Shown: positions 49,801 through 58,966 of the stretch, one piece after another
Position numbering within the stretch: position 1 is the first letter of the stretch
Layout of the letters: every line of letters begins with the position of its first letter
Source: Haliclystus octoradiatus
Taxonomy: Eukaryota; Cnidaria; Staurozoa; Stauromedusae; Haliclystidae
Length of the DNA: 64,000 nt
Reading direction: 5' to 3'
NCBI GenBank assembly: GCA_916610825.1
Contig: OU744450.1
Coordinates: forward strand, 17,538,814-17,602,813
Translations under genes and position numbers: made by a program
Notes under the pieces: generated by a model
Told to the model about the DNA's origin: nothing
The model's database searches: none
Seen by the model: only the letters and a program-made list of their open reading frames with translations

Positions 49801-52800
49801 ACTTATTTGATGTTTATAGAATTAGACAAAGTCAAAGCTGAGTTGACTTTCGAGGGATTGAAAAACAGTCGATCAAATATGAGCAAAGTTTGAAATTCCC
49901 TTGCTCTGTCATTTGAGTTAATCCTCCCTAAACAACAACCTAGGATAACTTTGGCGTTTCTTCCACCACAAAAGCGACAAATATTGTGCAATACTATCAG
50001 CTGATTCCAACAATAGCGAAGTTAAGATTAGAAGTGATATCAAAGTGTCCAACATGCGTGCAAGCAGTCACAAGGTATCCTTGGATTCTGTTATCATTGC
50101 AGTGTTTTGTTTGAACTGCCGATTCTACGTTTGTGAAAAACTGGCTGTAGCAAGCTCTCTGTAAATGAGTCACACAGATAAAATGAACAACTTTGCCAAC
50201 AATTTTCTATCAAATGTGCTGATAATCTACTTTTCATAGGAAAGGATTCTCTAGTCAAGCGTCACGTTAAAGTGTAACAAAACCTTTATGACTTTGTCGT
50301 GACCCGCTTATGAGATGTCGGTGATCATAAAGCATTTATGATAACAAATGTATTTTAGTTTGAGAATAAAATATACTCATTATGTTAATTCTACTTCTTG
50401 GATAGTGTAAAACAAGGACTATAACAAATGATTTATATAAGTTTTGCATTCAAATTATTTTGTTTTTGTCGAATTTTAGAGTAATCATTACGACGCATGC
50501 TAAAACATTACTTTTCTCAAAACTGAAACATAGCTTTCTTAATAAAAAAGGTCTAACCTAGAAGCATTCTATTTGATTTCAGTAGTCATATTTTTGCTCA
50601 AATCATCGATTTATTTTTGACACTTTGGTTTCACCTTCCATGGAATTGCACACCGTTTCCATAACCAACTTTCAGATTTCCATCCAGTTGATAATATCAT
50701 TTTAAACTTGACATAACTTAATATTTCATCTAGCAAGCATTTGTGTCACCTGATGCACAGTTCTCAATCAACTCAATGATGCGAATAATGTTTACCTTCT
50801 GGACAGCGGCATGGCATTTTTCTATACTGATACCATCTGGTGAACCTTGAAATTCAGGTACTGTAAAGTAAAAAGTGTGAATTAGACTAAGGCTACGTTT
50901 ACACAAAAGCGAAACCCCAGGTTTTCAAAAGTATTTAAAAAGTCCTCTGTCAAAAAGTTCAGATAGGGTATCAGTTTACACAAGGCTAGAGTTTTCTATT
51001 TTGTCTAAATAAAACGTTGTAACTCCAGTATTTCTTATCGGAATTTCGTTGAAATTGGATTTTTATACTTCTTCGATTTTGTAGCTTCAGATTGATATGT
51101 TTTTTCAGTTGAATCATTCAAAATGTCTTTTGTTATTCAAACCTAATTAAATTCCACTTGTTGTGTAAACGCAGGCTAAATTGATCTGATAATTCATTAA
51201 TAGGCCTATCAATCAGAAATTACAGTACAAACTATTTCTTTTCAAGGTAGGCCTTAATACACACAATTAGTAATCATTTCTAAAAACATATATTTTAAGG
51301 AGGTTTGGAATGGTAGAGCCAAAACTTTACTGGTCTTGAAATTGTTATAATTTTGAGAATACAATTTTGATGTGCAGAACCTAATTTTTCTGGAAAAAAG
51401 GGGGTACCCAGATTGATTTTGGGGCTACGGAGTTATGAAGTCGCCCAGTTTTCTACATCAATAATCACAGCCTATATGTTATAAAAACGATAATTTTTCA
51501 GAGGAAAGACACAAACACAGATAAACAGTAACATATTTCAATGAAGCAAGACAAGCAGTCAGGGATAAAAGTATTTGGAGTGTTATAACTTGTGAAATGC
51601 AACATAAATTGGCAGATTTATGGGGAGTGTAGTAGTTTTGTATTGTATTTAAGTCATCATATAATTGTCTGTTGTTAATCATTTCCTGTAAATCTATATG
51701 TGTAAACTGTATCAGGTCCTTTCGCCTCTTATCATCTTACTGTACGGTCGTGTCTGTTGTATCAAAGAGCTTTGATTAACGGCCATAGTAGCCCTTAGCA
51801 TCTCTCCCTGTAATGTCAGCAGGAGTACAACTGCATATTAAAAGTAAAACTATAGTAAATGTACATACAAAAGTATATTAACTGTGCCGTTATTCAATCT
51901 GGCACAGGAGAAAATATTCCCTATATTTTAAAATAGCTTCAGCTTACATTTTATATTTAGGCGGAATTAAAATCATGGGCATAAAAACATCTCGGAAATG
52001 TTAACAAGTTGATAAATCTATCACGAAACGGCAGAGTTAAATTGATCAAAAGCTGTGATTGTGATTGATATCAAGAAAATCACTTCTTTCCCTTCAGCCT
52101 CTTTTCTTTTATTTCAGTCACCTAAGCAACGCGCTTTTATTCTCAAACAATAATTTGGACCATGTATCATATTTGGCTCAAATCAGTCTGTTTTGAACAA
52201 CGGTTTTTATGATAAACATCTGGGAGATTTCAGATCTAAATAAGCAATTTATTCTAAATTGTTTGCAATTATTGCAAAATAAATTCTACCAATTCTTACG
52301 CCAGAAAAGCCCGCATGATCGAAAATGAAAAAGGAGGCTGAAGGGAAAGCGGTGATTTCCCGTCGTCGATCACGGCTTTTGGTCAATTTAATTACGCTGT
52401 TTCGTGATTGATTTATCAAATTTCCGCATTACTAAGCTATTTTGGTCCCTATGAGTTCGATTGAAGTAAACAGTACACACAGCAAAAACTTTATTCATAA
52501 TATATGGAGGCTATAATATAATGCAAAACATTTGTGAAATTTTCCTAATATAAAAGAAAAGGGTAGAAAAGTTGACAAAGTCGGCGAGTCCGTAAGTTGA
52601 CTTTTCTCACCCACCCTTTCCACTAGGAACTCCCTTCTCAATGGTGGTTGCATACATGAAAGTTATTCAAGATTGCCCTCAAACTGAGCGAATTGAAGGT
52701 GTAATGTTCCATTGTATAGTAGGCTAGTGGATACTTGTTCTACTTGAAAAGAAGGAACAGTAAATAAGAATTTATTGGTTTATTGATTAGTATAGTATTT

Positions 52801-55800
52801 CAACCATGGAAGCAACACACGAAGTGATCACAAACGAGTTAACTTCAAAATGGAAAGATAAAAATTAAAGTCTGCATATCTGCATGCCATAGTGGAATCC
52901 ATGTATGTTACGCAGGATATATCCGGCGTAGCACTGAGTTGATTTTACGCCAATTTGTTTTTTTTGGCGTGGAAATTTGATAATTTTCTATAGGTTTCAA
53001 CTAATATTGGGCGTTTTGGCGTATTCTTGAATACTGACTTGGCGTGGCGTAATTTTGGTGTCACTATCCGGCATTCCAAATACGAAGATTCCATTATGGT
53101 CTGCATGCAATATAAGTAAAGTTTACTTACAATCTAGCTTTTCTGAAACAATTTCCCACTTCATTGAATTGCTGATGATTGCTTTTACCTGAACAGGCAA
53201 AATAATAACTCATGTCATTATATTACAAGAATATATTGCCAGTAATGCAACATGACCTTATGCCATGCCTCTTTGAAACAGCAGACACAAACGTACCATA
53301 AGAGTGCAAGACAAGAAAAGGTGAAGAAGAGTTCTTAGTGATGACAGACTACAGTATACATTAGATTTGCACCGATTAATTGCAGAGTACTGTCTTGTCA
53401 ATAGGCTACCAACTCTATATTATATTTGATTCAAGCTATAATACTTTGCTTGTTTATTTTCTTCAAGCACAACCATTTAAAATGTTTGCCGATTAATCAA
53501 CCGATTATTATGTTATCGGTAAATATTGATCAATGTAGATAATTGGCAAATTTATTAATCCGTGCACCTCTAGTTTACATTACAAATAGATCTAGGCTTA
53601 TACAGGAAAGGGTCAACAAAAGACAATTAACGTTTGTCGTTGAAGGTGAGGTGAACATCGGCTGAAAATATATTTTTTGGAATCAAGAATGCAACTATTC
53701 GCTGCATCTTTCCGCCACAACCAGGGTTTGATAAAAGCTACGATCTTGCGAACCTAGATTGCGAAAGGCTGAGATAAAACCCGAAGGCAGACAAGAATAA
53801 ACTTTTTAATAAGATTGCTAATACATATTAAGATGAAATTATAACCTTAAGATTTCCATAGCTTATTTGTACACTCAAAAATTGATGATACAGGCTTGTT
53901 TACGTTTACAAGTTCTGAAATAATTTCTTTACAACGAGTTCAAGTCTAAATCAGATGGAATGTTGACAATGAAAACATAGCAGACTCCTTTGTTCTGCTT
54001 TGTTGTTTCATGAGGTTTTCATACCATGGAGAAATTGGCACTGCCGTTTTGGTTTTGAATTTAAGACAATCCAAAATCAGATTAGACAAAGAGCAAAATT
54101 TAATATACTTTATTAGAGTAAATCATTTTCTTCAAGCAACCTACGGGTAGCAGTTTAATTCGAGAAAATATTGAGTGTGCTTTTGAATGTGCTTTTCCAT
54201 GGTTTTTGCCATTGTGCTAAACAGTGATGACCTTCTTTTCATGAGGACAATTTCCTGATTAATTAATTAATTATGTAATTGATTCCCAACTGAAAACAAA
54301 ATTGGTAATTTGGAACCACCATTGAAATTAAATATCCTTCATTATTTGATAATTGATATGAAATAGTTCATACACTTCGAAAATTAAAAGAAAAAGCTGT
54401 AGATTAAGGCAAAAACTTTTATCAAATTACTGCCACAACGGTTAGAAAATACGAAGAGGCGGGTGGGTGAGAAAAGTCATCCAACCGACACGCCGACTTT
54501 GTCAACTTTTGTCACCCTTTTCTTCCAAATGAGACAAAATTCACAAATGTCTTGCATTATATACCCTCCAAATTAGATGAATAATCAAACTCATGGGCAT
54601 TAAAATAACTCAAAAACACGAAAACGGTTGATAGATAGATCACAAAACAGCAGAGTTACATTGATCAAAAGCTGTGATATCTGGAAAATCACCTCTTTAC
54701 CTTCAGCGTTTTTTCCCTTATCTTCAGTGACCTAGGCAACACACAGAGTTTATTTAACAGTAAGCTGGATCAAATCAGTAAGCCTGTCTAAAACAATTGT
54801 TTTTAAGAAATAGGTAATTTATTCTAAAACATTTTCAAAATAAATTGTAAGCCAGGAAAGTCACGCACTACGGACGATGAAAGAAAGAATCTAATCATCG
54901 AATCATAAATCATTTTGATCAATATAACTGTAACTCTGCTGTTTTGCGATCAATTTGACAATTTTTCGAGTTTTCGAGCAATTTTGATACCTATGAGTTT
55001 GATTGAAATTCACAGTAGGCCTGCAAAGAAAAGACTTTATTCATCTTAGATGGAGGTGTTATCTAATTCTTAACATTCATGAAACTTGCCTCGTTTTAAA
55101 GAAAAGCTTAGAAAAGTTGACAAAGTCGGCGAGTTGACTTTTCTCATCCACACCAGAGATACCAATATAGCTCAGAATTGACCACCATTTGATCATATTC
55201 GACAAATCGAATTGCTCAATTTTGTTCAACTTCCATATTAGAGAGCTTCAGACGCACAACAAAACTCACAACGATGACGAAGATGATCACAAGTCACTAA
55301 AAGTTGATCCTCTCTGTTTGTCGTATCTGTTCCTAGCATTTCAGATTAGCGAAACCATTCAAGACGACAATAAGTCTGAACAATGCCAACAAGTATAACA
55401 AAAATAATCAGGTTCTCAACTTTCACAAACATGAAGAACTGAGTAATACATATCTTCAAAAGGCAAAAAGGCAGGAGATTCAACACTGTCAATCGCAAAC
55501 TCATAAAATCACAGCTTTTGGCTGTAGATTCCAACAATAAAATATTAATATATTTTTAATTTAACGTGGAAACAAAGGAAAAAGCATCCGTAAACATTCA
55601 ACAAATACCTTGAAAAATAGTGCTTTAGATCATTTTAGTAAATAGAATACCAGTTACACGCAATGCGTGCTGTAGAGGCTACATGCATATTAGCTTGCAT
55701 GGGGGGCAATAACGTCAAACAATACATTACTGATTATTGATTGATGTATGAGGAACTATGATTAAAATGGTAAAATCTATATACATTTACGCTAGGCTAG

Positions 55801-58800
55801 GTCTACAGAATTTGAATAAGAAACAAAAATATCAAAAAACTGATTACCGTAATAGCAGAGATATGAGAGAGAATTAATATGAGATACATTTTTTACACAT
55901 TTAAGTGGCAAAATTATTTCTTTGGACATTATTTCTTGTTCTTTAACTGTGAGACTTGTTGATGGCAATTTATAGATTTACTGGATACCCATGGATAACC
56001 CTTGAGCATGCTACACATAACTGACATGAGTGCTAAAACTGAATTTATAATATCTTTGATATACTTGCAATTTTTTCTTTTCATTATCCTCAAGAAATAC
56101 TTTTACAGCGGCTCGAGATGAATCGGATAATGATAAGCGAATCAGATTCAACATATTTGAATCGGATTCTGTAAGTAGTTTAATTTATAATAGGCCTAAC
56201 ATTCTTGTAGAATCATCATCATCAAATTCATCACATGTTCGGTAAATTAAGTTTAATAACGCAACTTTTTTTCGAAGCTGTAATAAGAAGCAAAGCATTT
56301 CTAAATGCTACTTATAAGTAATCTGAATTTGAAAAGGATAGGGCCTATCAATTGAGATCATATTGACCTCTATTCTCTTTCATTACTGTAATTCAATCAG
56401 ATCACATTTAGTTGATCATCAATCGACCAAGCGTGGGCGGCACCGGTACTAACGATTTGTAACCTGAATGCAATCTGAAAATAATTTCATTCAAAACTTG
56501 AATGATGTCAAAACTTGAATGATGATAATATCATCATGATTAACATTTATAGTGCTATCTGTCTCTCCAATGCTTTATTACTTCGATTGGACAAGTTTTG
56601 ACGAAAAACACAAAAAACGGTTTTCTTTTTCGTTCACAATGCTGCTTAGCCTGCGCGAGGACCTAAATCTTTTTTTGATGATCAGTTGGACCTAAATAAT
56701 GGATAAAATTAAATAATGGATGCTTAACATAGTTTTCTTACATAGTCATATGGCTTCTTATCTTGAAACAATAATTTTTATTTTCTAGTGTGTTATTTAT
56801 TATGGAAAACTGACTGGGAAAACTTGAAAAGAAAGAAAATGTTTCTTACTTATAATTTGAAGAATTTCATAAAAAGCTGTGAACGCGAAGAAAGAAATGA
56901 AACAAAGAAAGATTTATTAGCTAAATGTTTGCTAATTACCTATTTAAAAGAGCCGATTATTGAATTTATCATAACTTTTTAGAATGTTGCTAACTTTCAT
57001 TTGGAGAATGGTTTAATTATTTGAAATTTTAGCAGTTGATTTTGTTTATGATTTGGTTTTAGTATTTAAAGAGAGCTTTCCTTTCTATGCCAGGAATTTA
57101 ATCTTTATACTTATAGGCCTATCTAGGAAGTTGCGAAAACTGGCCATTAACGGATGAGGGGATGTATTAATGAAATCAATTATGTTATACTATGTTTTCA
57201 CAATTATCAATACAGTAAAAGTTGGGAAAATTGTTTTCGATTGTTAATTTGTGCAAAATATTTTGATAAACTTTAAACATGTTTGTTTACTGGCTCGGAT
57301 ATTTCTCCTGCAAGCCATTATATTTATTTTGAACAACTGAGAAATTGCATGAATCAGTAACTCACTGAAATTGTATATGACGCTACAAATATTCACTGTG
57401 TTTGCTTCTTACTTTTTATTACTTGCTAGCTAATGCCATATTTAAATAATTATCCGTTGTTTGGTTTTTCATAAATTTCTTGAAATCGACGGGGTCAAGC
57501 TTGGTTATAGACCAAGCGCCACAGAACTAAAACGGCGGGTTTCTCCGGGCAACTCGAAAATCATACAAAAGTGTTCATAAAAATTTTAGTTAAATTCTAT
57601 AGTAAACCCTTCAAAAATCTAATTTATATTTCATGATTCACGGTCAAATTGCAAGAATAAATTGTAGCAGAATCTTTTTTATGTTCTAAAAATACTTAAT
57701 ACTTCCTTGTCATTCTAAATTTGTTTACATTTATAGGCTACAACAGCTGCGGTGCCATTCATCGGAGCACCATGACAACACAGAAAGGAACACACTACTT
57801 AACAAAAAGAAAGATACTGGCGTTGTAAATTTCTTTTTTTTTTGTAGATACTCGCTAATATCTTTCCCTGCAATAAAAATATGGAATAAATTACCAGCGC
57901 AGCATGCTGTTTGGACTATAACTATTACCAACATTTTAATCTATGACTTGTTACATTTCATGGGTTAATAAATGCGTGAAAAGAACACAAACATAGCCTA
58001 CACACAGGTATGACGCATGGATCTTTATTTGTATATAGATTAAAAGTTTCTTCAAAAAACCTTTTAGTATAAAAGATAGCAAAAAAAATCACGACTAAAT
58101 TTGTTCCGACGTTTCGACATTGCTGTTGTCATTATCAAGGTTAAAAGAAATATTATATGAAATTACAAGCTATATATAGGTAAAATGCCAAAGATATAAA
58201 TTTAACATTCTATGGCTATTGTTTACAAAGAGAGAATTACAAAAATCTACAGATATAAAAACAAAACAACACTGTGACAAAGGGAAACAATTAAACTAAA
58301 AGTTGCGACTTTACTGACTCGCTTTAAATGCTAAGAGTCGGTTTAGCTTCCAGATTGCCAACATTTATGCTCCAAGCAACTTATTATTTGAACATTTTGA
58401 GGCTAGGCTAGGCTAGACTAGGGCTAGGTCTGTTGGAGTTACAGTATTTTAGGTCAGATAGGGGAATGACGGAAATAGGTAGGGCTAGGTTGTTGTTGTC
58501 CAAATAACTACGCCAGCTGCATGACATTAGTGAGGATTGTCGTGCACAACGAAAAAGCTGTTGCTTGCAAATGATCTTGTCCCTGTGCGAGTAGGCTAGC
58601 CTACCGAGTGGCGAGTTGATGCATATTGCAGGTAAAATAAACACACTCCGATAAACATAGCTGTACTGTGTAGCTACTGTAGGCATATGCCCATGACTCT
58701 AAAATAGCAATTGCATTTTAATCTTACATAATTTTTCCGATTGAGGCAGTTACGTGATTCACCAATAATATTTTTGAGATTTCCTACCTCCTTTAGTTTG

Positions 58801-58847
58801 TTTTCATTGCCAGTAACAAACACAAGTCTTCTGGCTGGGGCAGCCAT
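28714..58847 (-). CDS. ITPA: Inosine triphosphate pyrophosphatase, eight coding exons
   Basis: The enzyme hydrolyses ITP, dITP and XTP to their monophosphates plus pyrophosphate, keeping deaminated purines out of RNA and DNA; it acts mainly in the cytosol as a homodimer. Exons, 5' to 3': 58788-58847, 53131-53188, 50796-50860, 46720-46793, 41750-41781, 40241-40353, 33023-33099 and 28714-28810. All junctions are GT-AG and phases agree. The product is 191 residues (vertebrate form about 194). Seen motifs: [11 protein letters not shown] (residues 10-20, nucleotide binding), [19 protein letters not shown] (67-85, with metal-binding Asp in VED), [20 protein letters not shown] (146-152) and ISHRSRAL (172-179). 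These are all diagnostic for the HAM1/ITPA family. I chose MAAPARR as start because it aligns with the known N-terminus; an in-frame Met nine codons upstream is possible. The introns total about 29.6 kb and consist largely of transposons. No frame damage is seen. Confidence 0.96.
29872..30070 (+). repeat. 5' LTR of the intron-7 gypsy element
   Basis: Starts TGTGGGATTACT, ends ATTCGGAATAGCACA. About 43 bp shorter than the 3' LTR because of an internal deletion near its middle. Confidence 0.85.
30570..32040 (+). pseudogene. Ty3/gypsy integrase relic
   Basis: The zinc-binding domain is recognisable as LHTSHQG...CYACN (H-x3-H then C-x2-C, 30724-30840). The core begins with FEQCSTDLF, whose Asp is the first catalytic residue. 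The SINE interrupts the next segment (RLKSD|GGP). After it follow [25 protein letters not shown] with the catalytic Glu region, and a C-terminal part with [16 protein letters not shown] and [18 protein letters not shown]. Several stops are present. Confidence 0.8.
31087..31468 (-). mobile_element. tRNA-derived SINE, copy 1, inserted in the gypsy integrase
   Basis: On the minus strand the head reads GGATTAGCTCAGATGGCAGA, a tRNA D-arm with pol III A box, and about 55 bases on GGTTCAAATCC, a B box. The body of about 280 bp ends in CTTACTTACTTT. The element is bounded by AAAAGCGAT (31078-31086) and AAAAGAGAT (31469-31477), a 9-bp duplication with one mismatch. Removing it restores the integrase order. 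A second copy lies at about 49.6-49.9 kb. Confidence 0.9.
32299..32540 (+). repeat. 3' LTR of the intron-7 gypsy element
   Basis: Starts TGGGGGATTACT after a purine tract, ends ATTCGGAATAGCACA at 32540. Same word order as the 5' LTR. Confidence 0.85.
33023..33099 (-). CDS. ITPA: ITPA exon 7
   Basis: Acceptor TTGCCAG, donor GTAAGT. Encodes [20 protein letters not shown] then DGYNL plus two bases. FGWDP is the family signature. Confidence 0.97.
33471..33530. repeat. 30-bp tandem duplication
   Basis: TATTTTAGTAACATTCTCAT plus ten more bases is repeated exactly twice except for the last base, directly left of the foldback repeat. Confidence 0.9.
33532..33850. repeat. Foldback (inverted-repeat) element with about 115-bp arms
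   Basis: The left arm (about 33532-33652) and right arm (about 33733-33850) are near-perfect complements, so the two opposite-strand frames encode almost the same peptide ([19 protein letters not shown]). The loop is about 80 bp. It is probably a MITE in ITPA intron 6. The identical peptides are a by-product of the symmetry and not a gene. Confidence 0.85.
34600..35100 (+). pseudogene. Gypsy gag relic with CCHC zinc knuckle
   Basis: Broken frames read [20 protein letters not shown], then in another frame [19 protein letters not shown], ending in [15 protein letters not shown] (about 34975-35020). The last is a C-x2-C-x4-H-x4-C zinc knuckle of a retrotransposon nucleocapsid, followed by a Lys/Arg-rich tail. 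The order capsid then knuckle is typical of gypsy gag. Confidence 0.75.
35301..37676 (+). pseudogene. P-element-like transposase relic with THAP domain
   Basis: Met at 35301 opens a THAP-like domain: [17 protein letters not shown], then [20 protein letters not shown] (C-x4-C, later W). The expected C-x2-H half is lost. Further exons read [19 protein letters not shown] (35980-36040) and [18 protein letters not shown] (36672-36725), both typical of P/THAP9 transposases. The RNase H-like part is split (37035-37340 and 37390-37626): [14 protein letters not shown], then [20 protein letters not shown] and [15 protein letters not shown], with an expected catalytic Asp in CDG. Right after the last block comes the element end: GTTCATGAACTCCTGAACTG, then CAGGGG near 37676. 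The left end is not found. It lies inside the gypsy remnant and is dead. Confidence 0.75.
37620..37676. repeat. Right terminus of the P-like element
   Basis: CATTTAACGTTCATCGACTG, then GTTCGTGAACTGTTCATGAA and CTCCTGAACTG. The same order of words is found in the right end of the P-like MITE at 22165-22225, which ties the MITE to this transposase. Confidence 0.75.
38020..38418 (+). pseudogene. Myb/SANT-like DNA-binding fragment, probably transposon-derived
   Basis: A start at 38020 gives an acidic leader ([20 protein letters not shown]) that stops at about 38181. A one-base shift moves to the frame with a Lys-rich linker ([20 protein letters not shown]) and [20 protein letters not shown]-x-x-x-E-x-x-x-LI-x-L-x-E is the first helix of Myb/SANT-like domains in Harbinger accessory proteins and related DNA-binding proteins. 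The rest of the domain is lost before the stop at 38421. A spliced exon-like piece at 38869-39011 (acceptor TTATCAG) might belong to it. Confidence 0.45.
39249..39690. repeat. Dispersed-repeat-like block
   Basis: Begins with (ATA)n and then TTTTTATAGCGCATATCCAT...ATGCGCTTCAC, a word pattern I recall from interspersed repeats of marine invertebrates. It continues into GAATGTTCCAGTGCTTGGGC...CTGAGAATGCCCTCGCACC. There is no second copy in this window, so this rests on memory. Confidence 0.35.
39723..39764. repeat. Perfect 16-bp-arm hairpin
   Basis: CAGTATCTTGTAAGAT and its exact complement flank a 10-base loop. No terminator role is implied. Confidence 0.85.
40047..40225 (+). repeat. 3' gypsy LTR next to the ITPA exon 6 donor
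   Basis: Starts TGTCATGTATCGCG and contains AATAAA at 40185-40190. The end is uncertain (about 40210-40230), at most about 35 bases from the splice donor at 40239-40240. Confidence 0.65.
40241..40353 (-). CDS. ITPA: ITPA exon 6
   Basis: Acceptor TTTTAG, donor GTAAGT. Encodes [20 protein letters not shown], then [18 protein letters not shown]. The donor lies only a few tens of bases from a gypsy LTR in the intron. Confidence 0.97.
41168..41660. mobile_element. Diverged P-like MITE in ITPA intron 5
   Basis: The left side has AGTTCATGAAAAAGTTCACG and CATTTAACATTAATG. The right side in complement has CCCCCCTAAGTAGTTCATGA and TATTAAATGCACTGTTCAC. The word order resembles the ends of the P-like MITE at 19.8/22.2 kb but with much divergence. 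It ends about 90 bases from exon 5. Confidence 0.4.
41750..41781 (-). CDS. ITPA: ITPA exon 5 (32-nt microexon)
   Basis: Acceptor TTTCACAG, donor GTGAGG. Completes Ile, then [10 protein letters not shown] plus one base; phases fit both neighbours. Confidence 0.95.
43182..45252. mobile_element. 2.07-kb inverted-repeat element flanked by TTAA
   Basis: The arms (43182-43448 and 44987-45252, about 265 bp) are inverted copies. The termini read AGTGGGAATAAACCCCCAGA, and each is bordered by TTAA (43178-43181 and 45253-45256). TTAA duplications are used by piggyBac and Kolobok transposons; the termini do not begin with the usual piggyBac CCY, so Kolobok or another group may fit better. The interior has no transposase frame; it is non-autonomous. 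Confidence 0.75.
44466..44527. repeat. 31-bp direct duplication
   Basis: AGTACAATTAATACTTTGCA and the following bases occur twice in direct succession inside the TTAA-flanked element. Confidence 0.85.
45562..45990 (-). pseudogene. LINE ORF2 C-terminal relic
   Basis: On the minus strand, SAIIEPILN and, after a shift, [20 protein letters not shown] lead into [20 protein letters not shown] and then [20 protein letters not shown]. This matches the C-terminal region of the 20-kb LINE (HLQYCLAIWG...LKIGDLFKVR...VVPFAKTSHLQ). It lies beside the TTAA element in ITPA intron 4 and has the same orientation as ITPA. Confidence 0.65.
46720..46793 (-). CDS. ITPA: ITPA exon 4
   Basis: Acceptor TTCTAG, donor GTATGT. 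Encodes [20 protein letters not shown] then PGPY plus two bases. It carries the metal-binding VEDT. Confidence 0.97.
47201..47881. mobile_element. MITE with GGCTGTGTTTAC ends and TAA flanks
   Basis: The left end GGCTGTGTTTACATGAC (47201) and the right end in complement TTCTACGTTTACGTGAC (47881) are flanked by TAA on both sides (47198-47200 and 47882-47884). The inner part from about 47580 is an inverted relative of the shorter MITE at 50891-51176. TAA duplication points to PIF/Harbinger. Confidence 0.65.
49352..49512. repeat. Small foldback repeat
   Basis: GCCATGCTCTATCGCAAATT at the left and GCGATAAAGCATGGC at the right are inverted, with arms of about 27 bases and few mismatches. The loop is about 105 bases. 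MITE-like, in ITPA intron 3. Confidence 0.65.
49570..49930 (-). mobile_element. tRNA-derived SINE, copy 2
   Basis: Same length and order as the copy at 31.1-31.5 kb. The minus-strand head GGAGGATTAACTCAAATGAC has mutated A-box positions; the B-box site reads TTTTTCAATCC and is decayed. Shared body words include GCCGCAGCTACTCACAATGC on the plus strand. Clear target duplications were not found. It is older than copy 1 judging by promoter decay. Confidence 0.8.
50796..50860 (-). CDS. ITPA: ITPA exon 3
   Basis: Acceptor TTTACAG, donor GTAAAC. Completes Leu and reads [20 protein letters not shown] then K. This is the family's PE-x-QG-x-x-x-x-I-x-x-K-C block. Confidence 0.95.
50891..51176. mobile_element. 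286-bp MITE 30 bp from ITPA exon 3
   Basis: Ends GGCTACGTTTACACAAAAGC and, in complement, GCCTGCGTTTACACAACAAG. Flanked by TAA at 50888-50890 and 51177-51179 (PIF/Harbinger-like). Its body matches, in inverted orientation, the right part of the 47.2-kb MITE. Confidence 0.8.
51950..52617. mobile_element. Foldback element, copy 1 (ITPA intron 2)
   Basis: The right end carries GTTGACAAAGTCGGCGAGTC and TTCTCACCCACCC. The core is itself a long inverted repeat: the GGGCATAAAAACATC...CCCTTCAGCCTC region is complemented by GAGGCTGAAGGG...GGTCCCTATGAG (about 51973-52120 against 52335-52470). The matching left terminus seems lost. Copy 2 is at 54461-55151. Confidence 0.7.
53131..53188 (-). CDS. ITPA: ITPA exon 2
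   Basis: Acceptor TTCAG, donor GTAAGT. Encodes [19 protein letters not shown] plus one base. The tail EKLD(L) matches the QKIDL position of vertebrate ITPA. Confidence 0.93.
54461..55151. mobile_element. Foldback element, copy 2 (ITPA intron 1)
   Basis: The left end GGGTGGGTGAGAAAAGTCAT is followed by CGCCGACTTTGTCAACTTT. The right end is its complement (AAAAGTTGACAAAGTCGGCG, then TTCTCATCCAC). The interior matches copy 1, including ACTCATGGGCAT and AGCTGTGAT...AAAATCACCTCTTT. No transposase is present. Confidence 0.75.
55160..58780. other. ITPA intron 1, no further gene recognised
   Basis: Several short frames, none with a recognisable domain. A tract at 58090-58150 (TTCCGACGTTTCGACATTGC) looks like part of a dispersed repeat. 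A GGCTAGG-rich run lies at 58400-58500. Confidence 0.4.
58788..58847 (-). CDS. ITPA: ITPA exon 1 (coding part)
   Basis: Encodes [20 protein letters not shown], 20 codons, ending in phase 0 at AAGGAG|GTAGGA. It contains the TGN-x-x-K nucleotide-binding signature. Confidence 0.95.
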
Positions 58848-58966
58848 TTTGAAGCATGGTATGATGGTAGGCAAGAGCCTCTATCCCGTGTTCCGCTCCA
58901 TTCGGAAATGCCCAATCACATGCGACCTTGAGATCACGTGGAGCTGTAAGCCTTCTTGATTGGTTG
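58848..58966 (-). promoter_or_regulatory. ITPA: ITPA 5' leader and probable promoter
   Basis: In the 120 bases before the start codon (minus strand) there are two CCAAT-type boxes in opposite orientation (58959-58963; 58912-58916) and a CACGTG E-box (58935-58940). This patch is more GC-rich than its surroundings and has no TATA box. Such CCAAT/E-box promoters suit a housekeeping gene. The bases 58868-58901 recur exactly in the foldback element at 62.8 and 63.2 kb. Confidence 0.5.
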
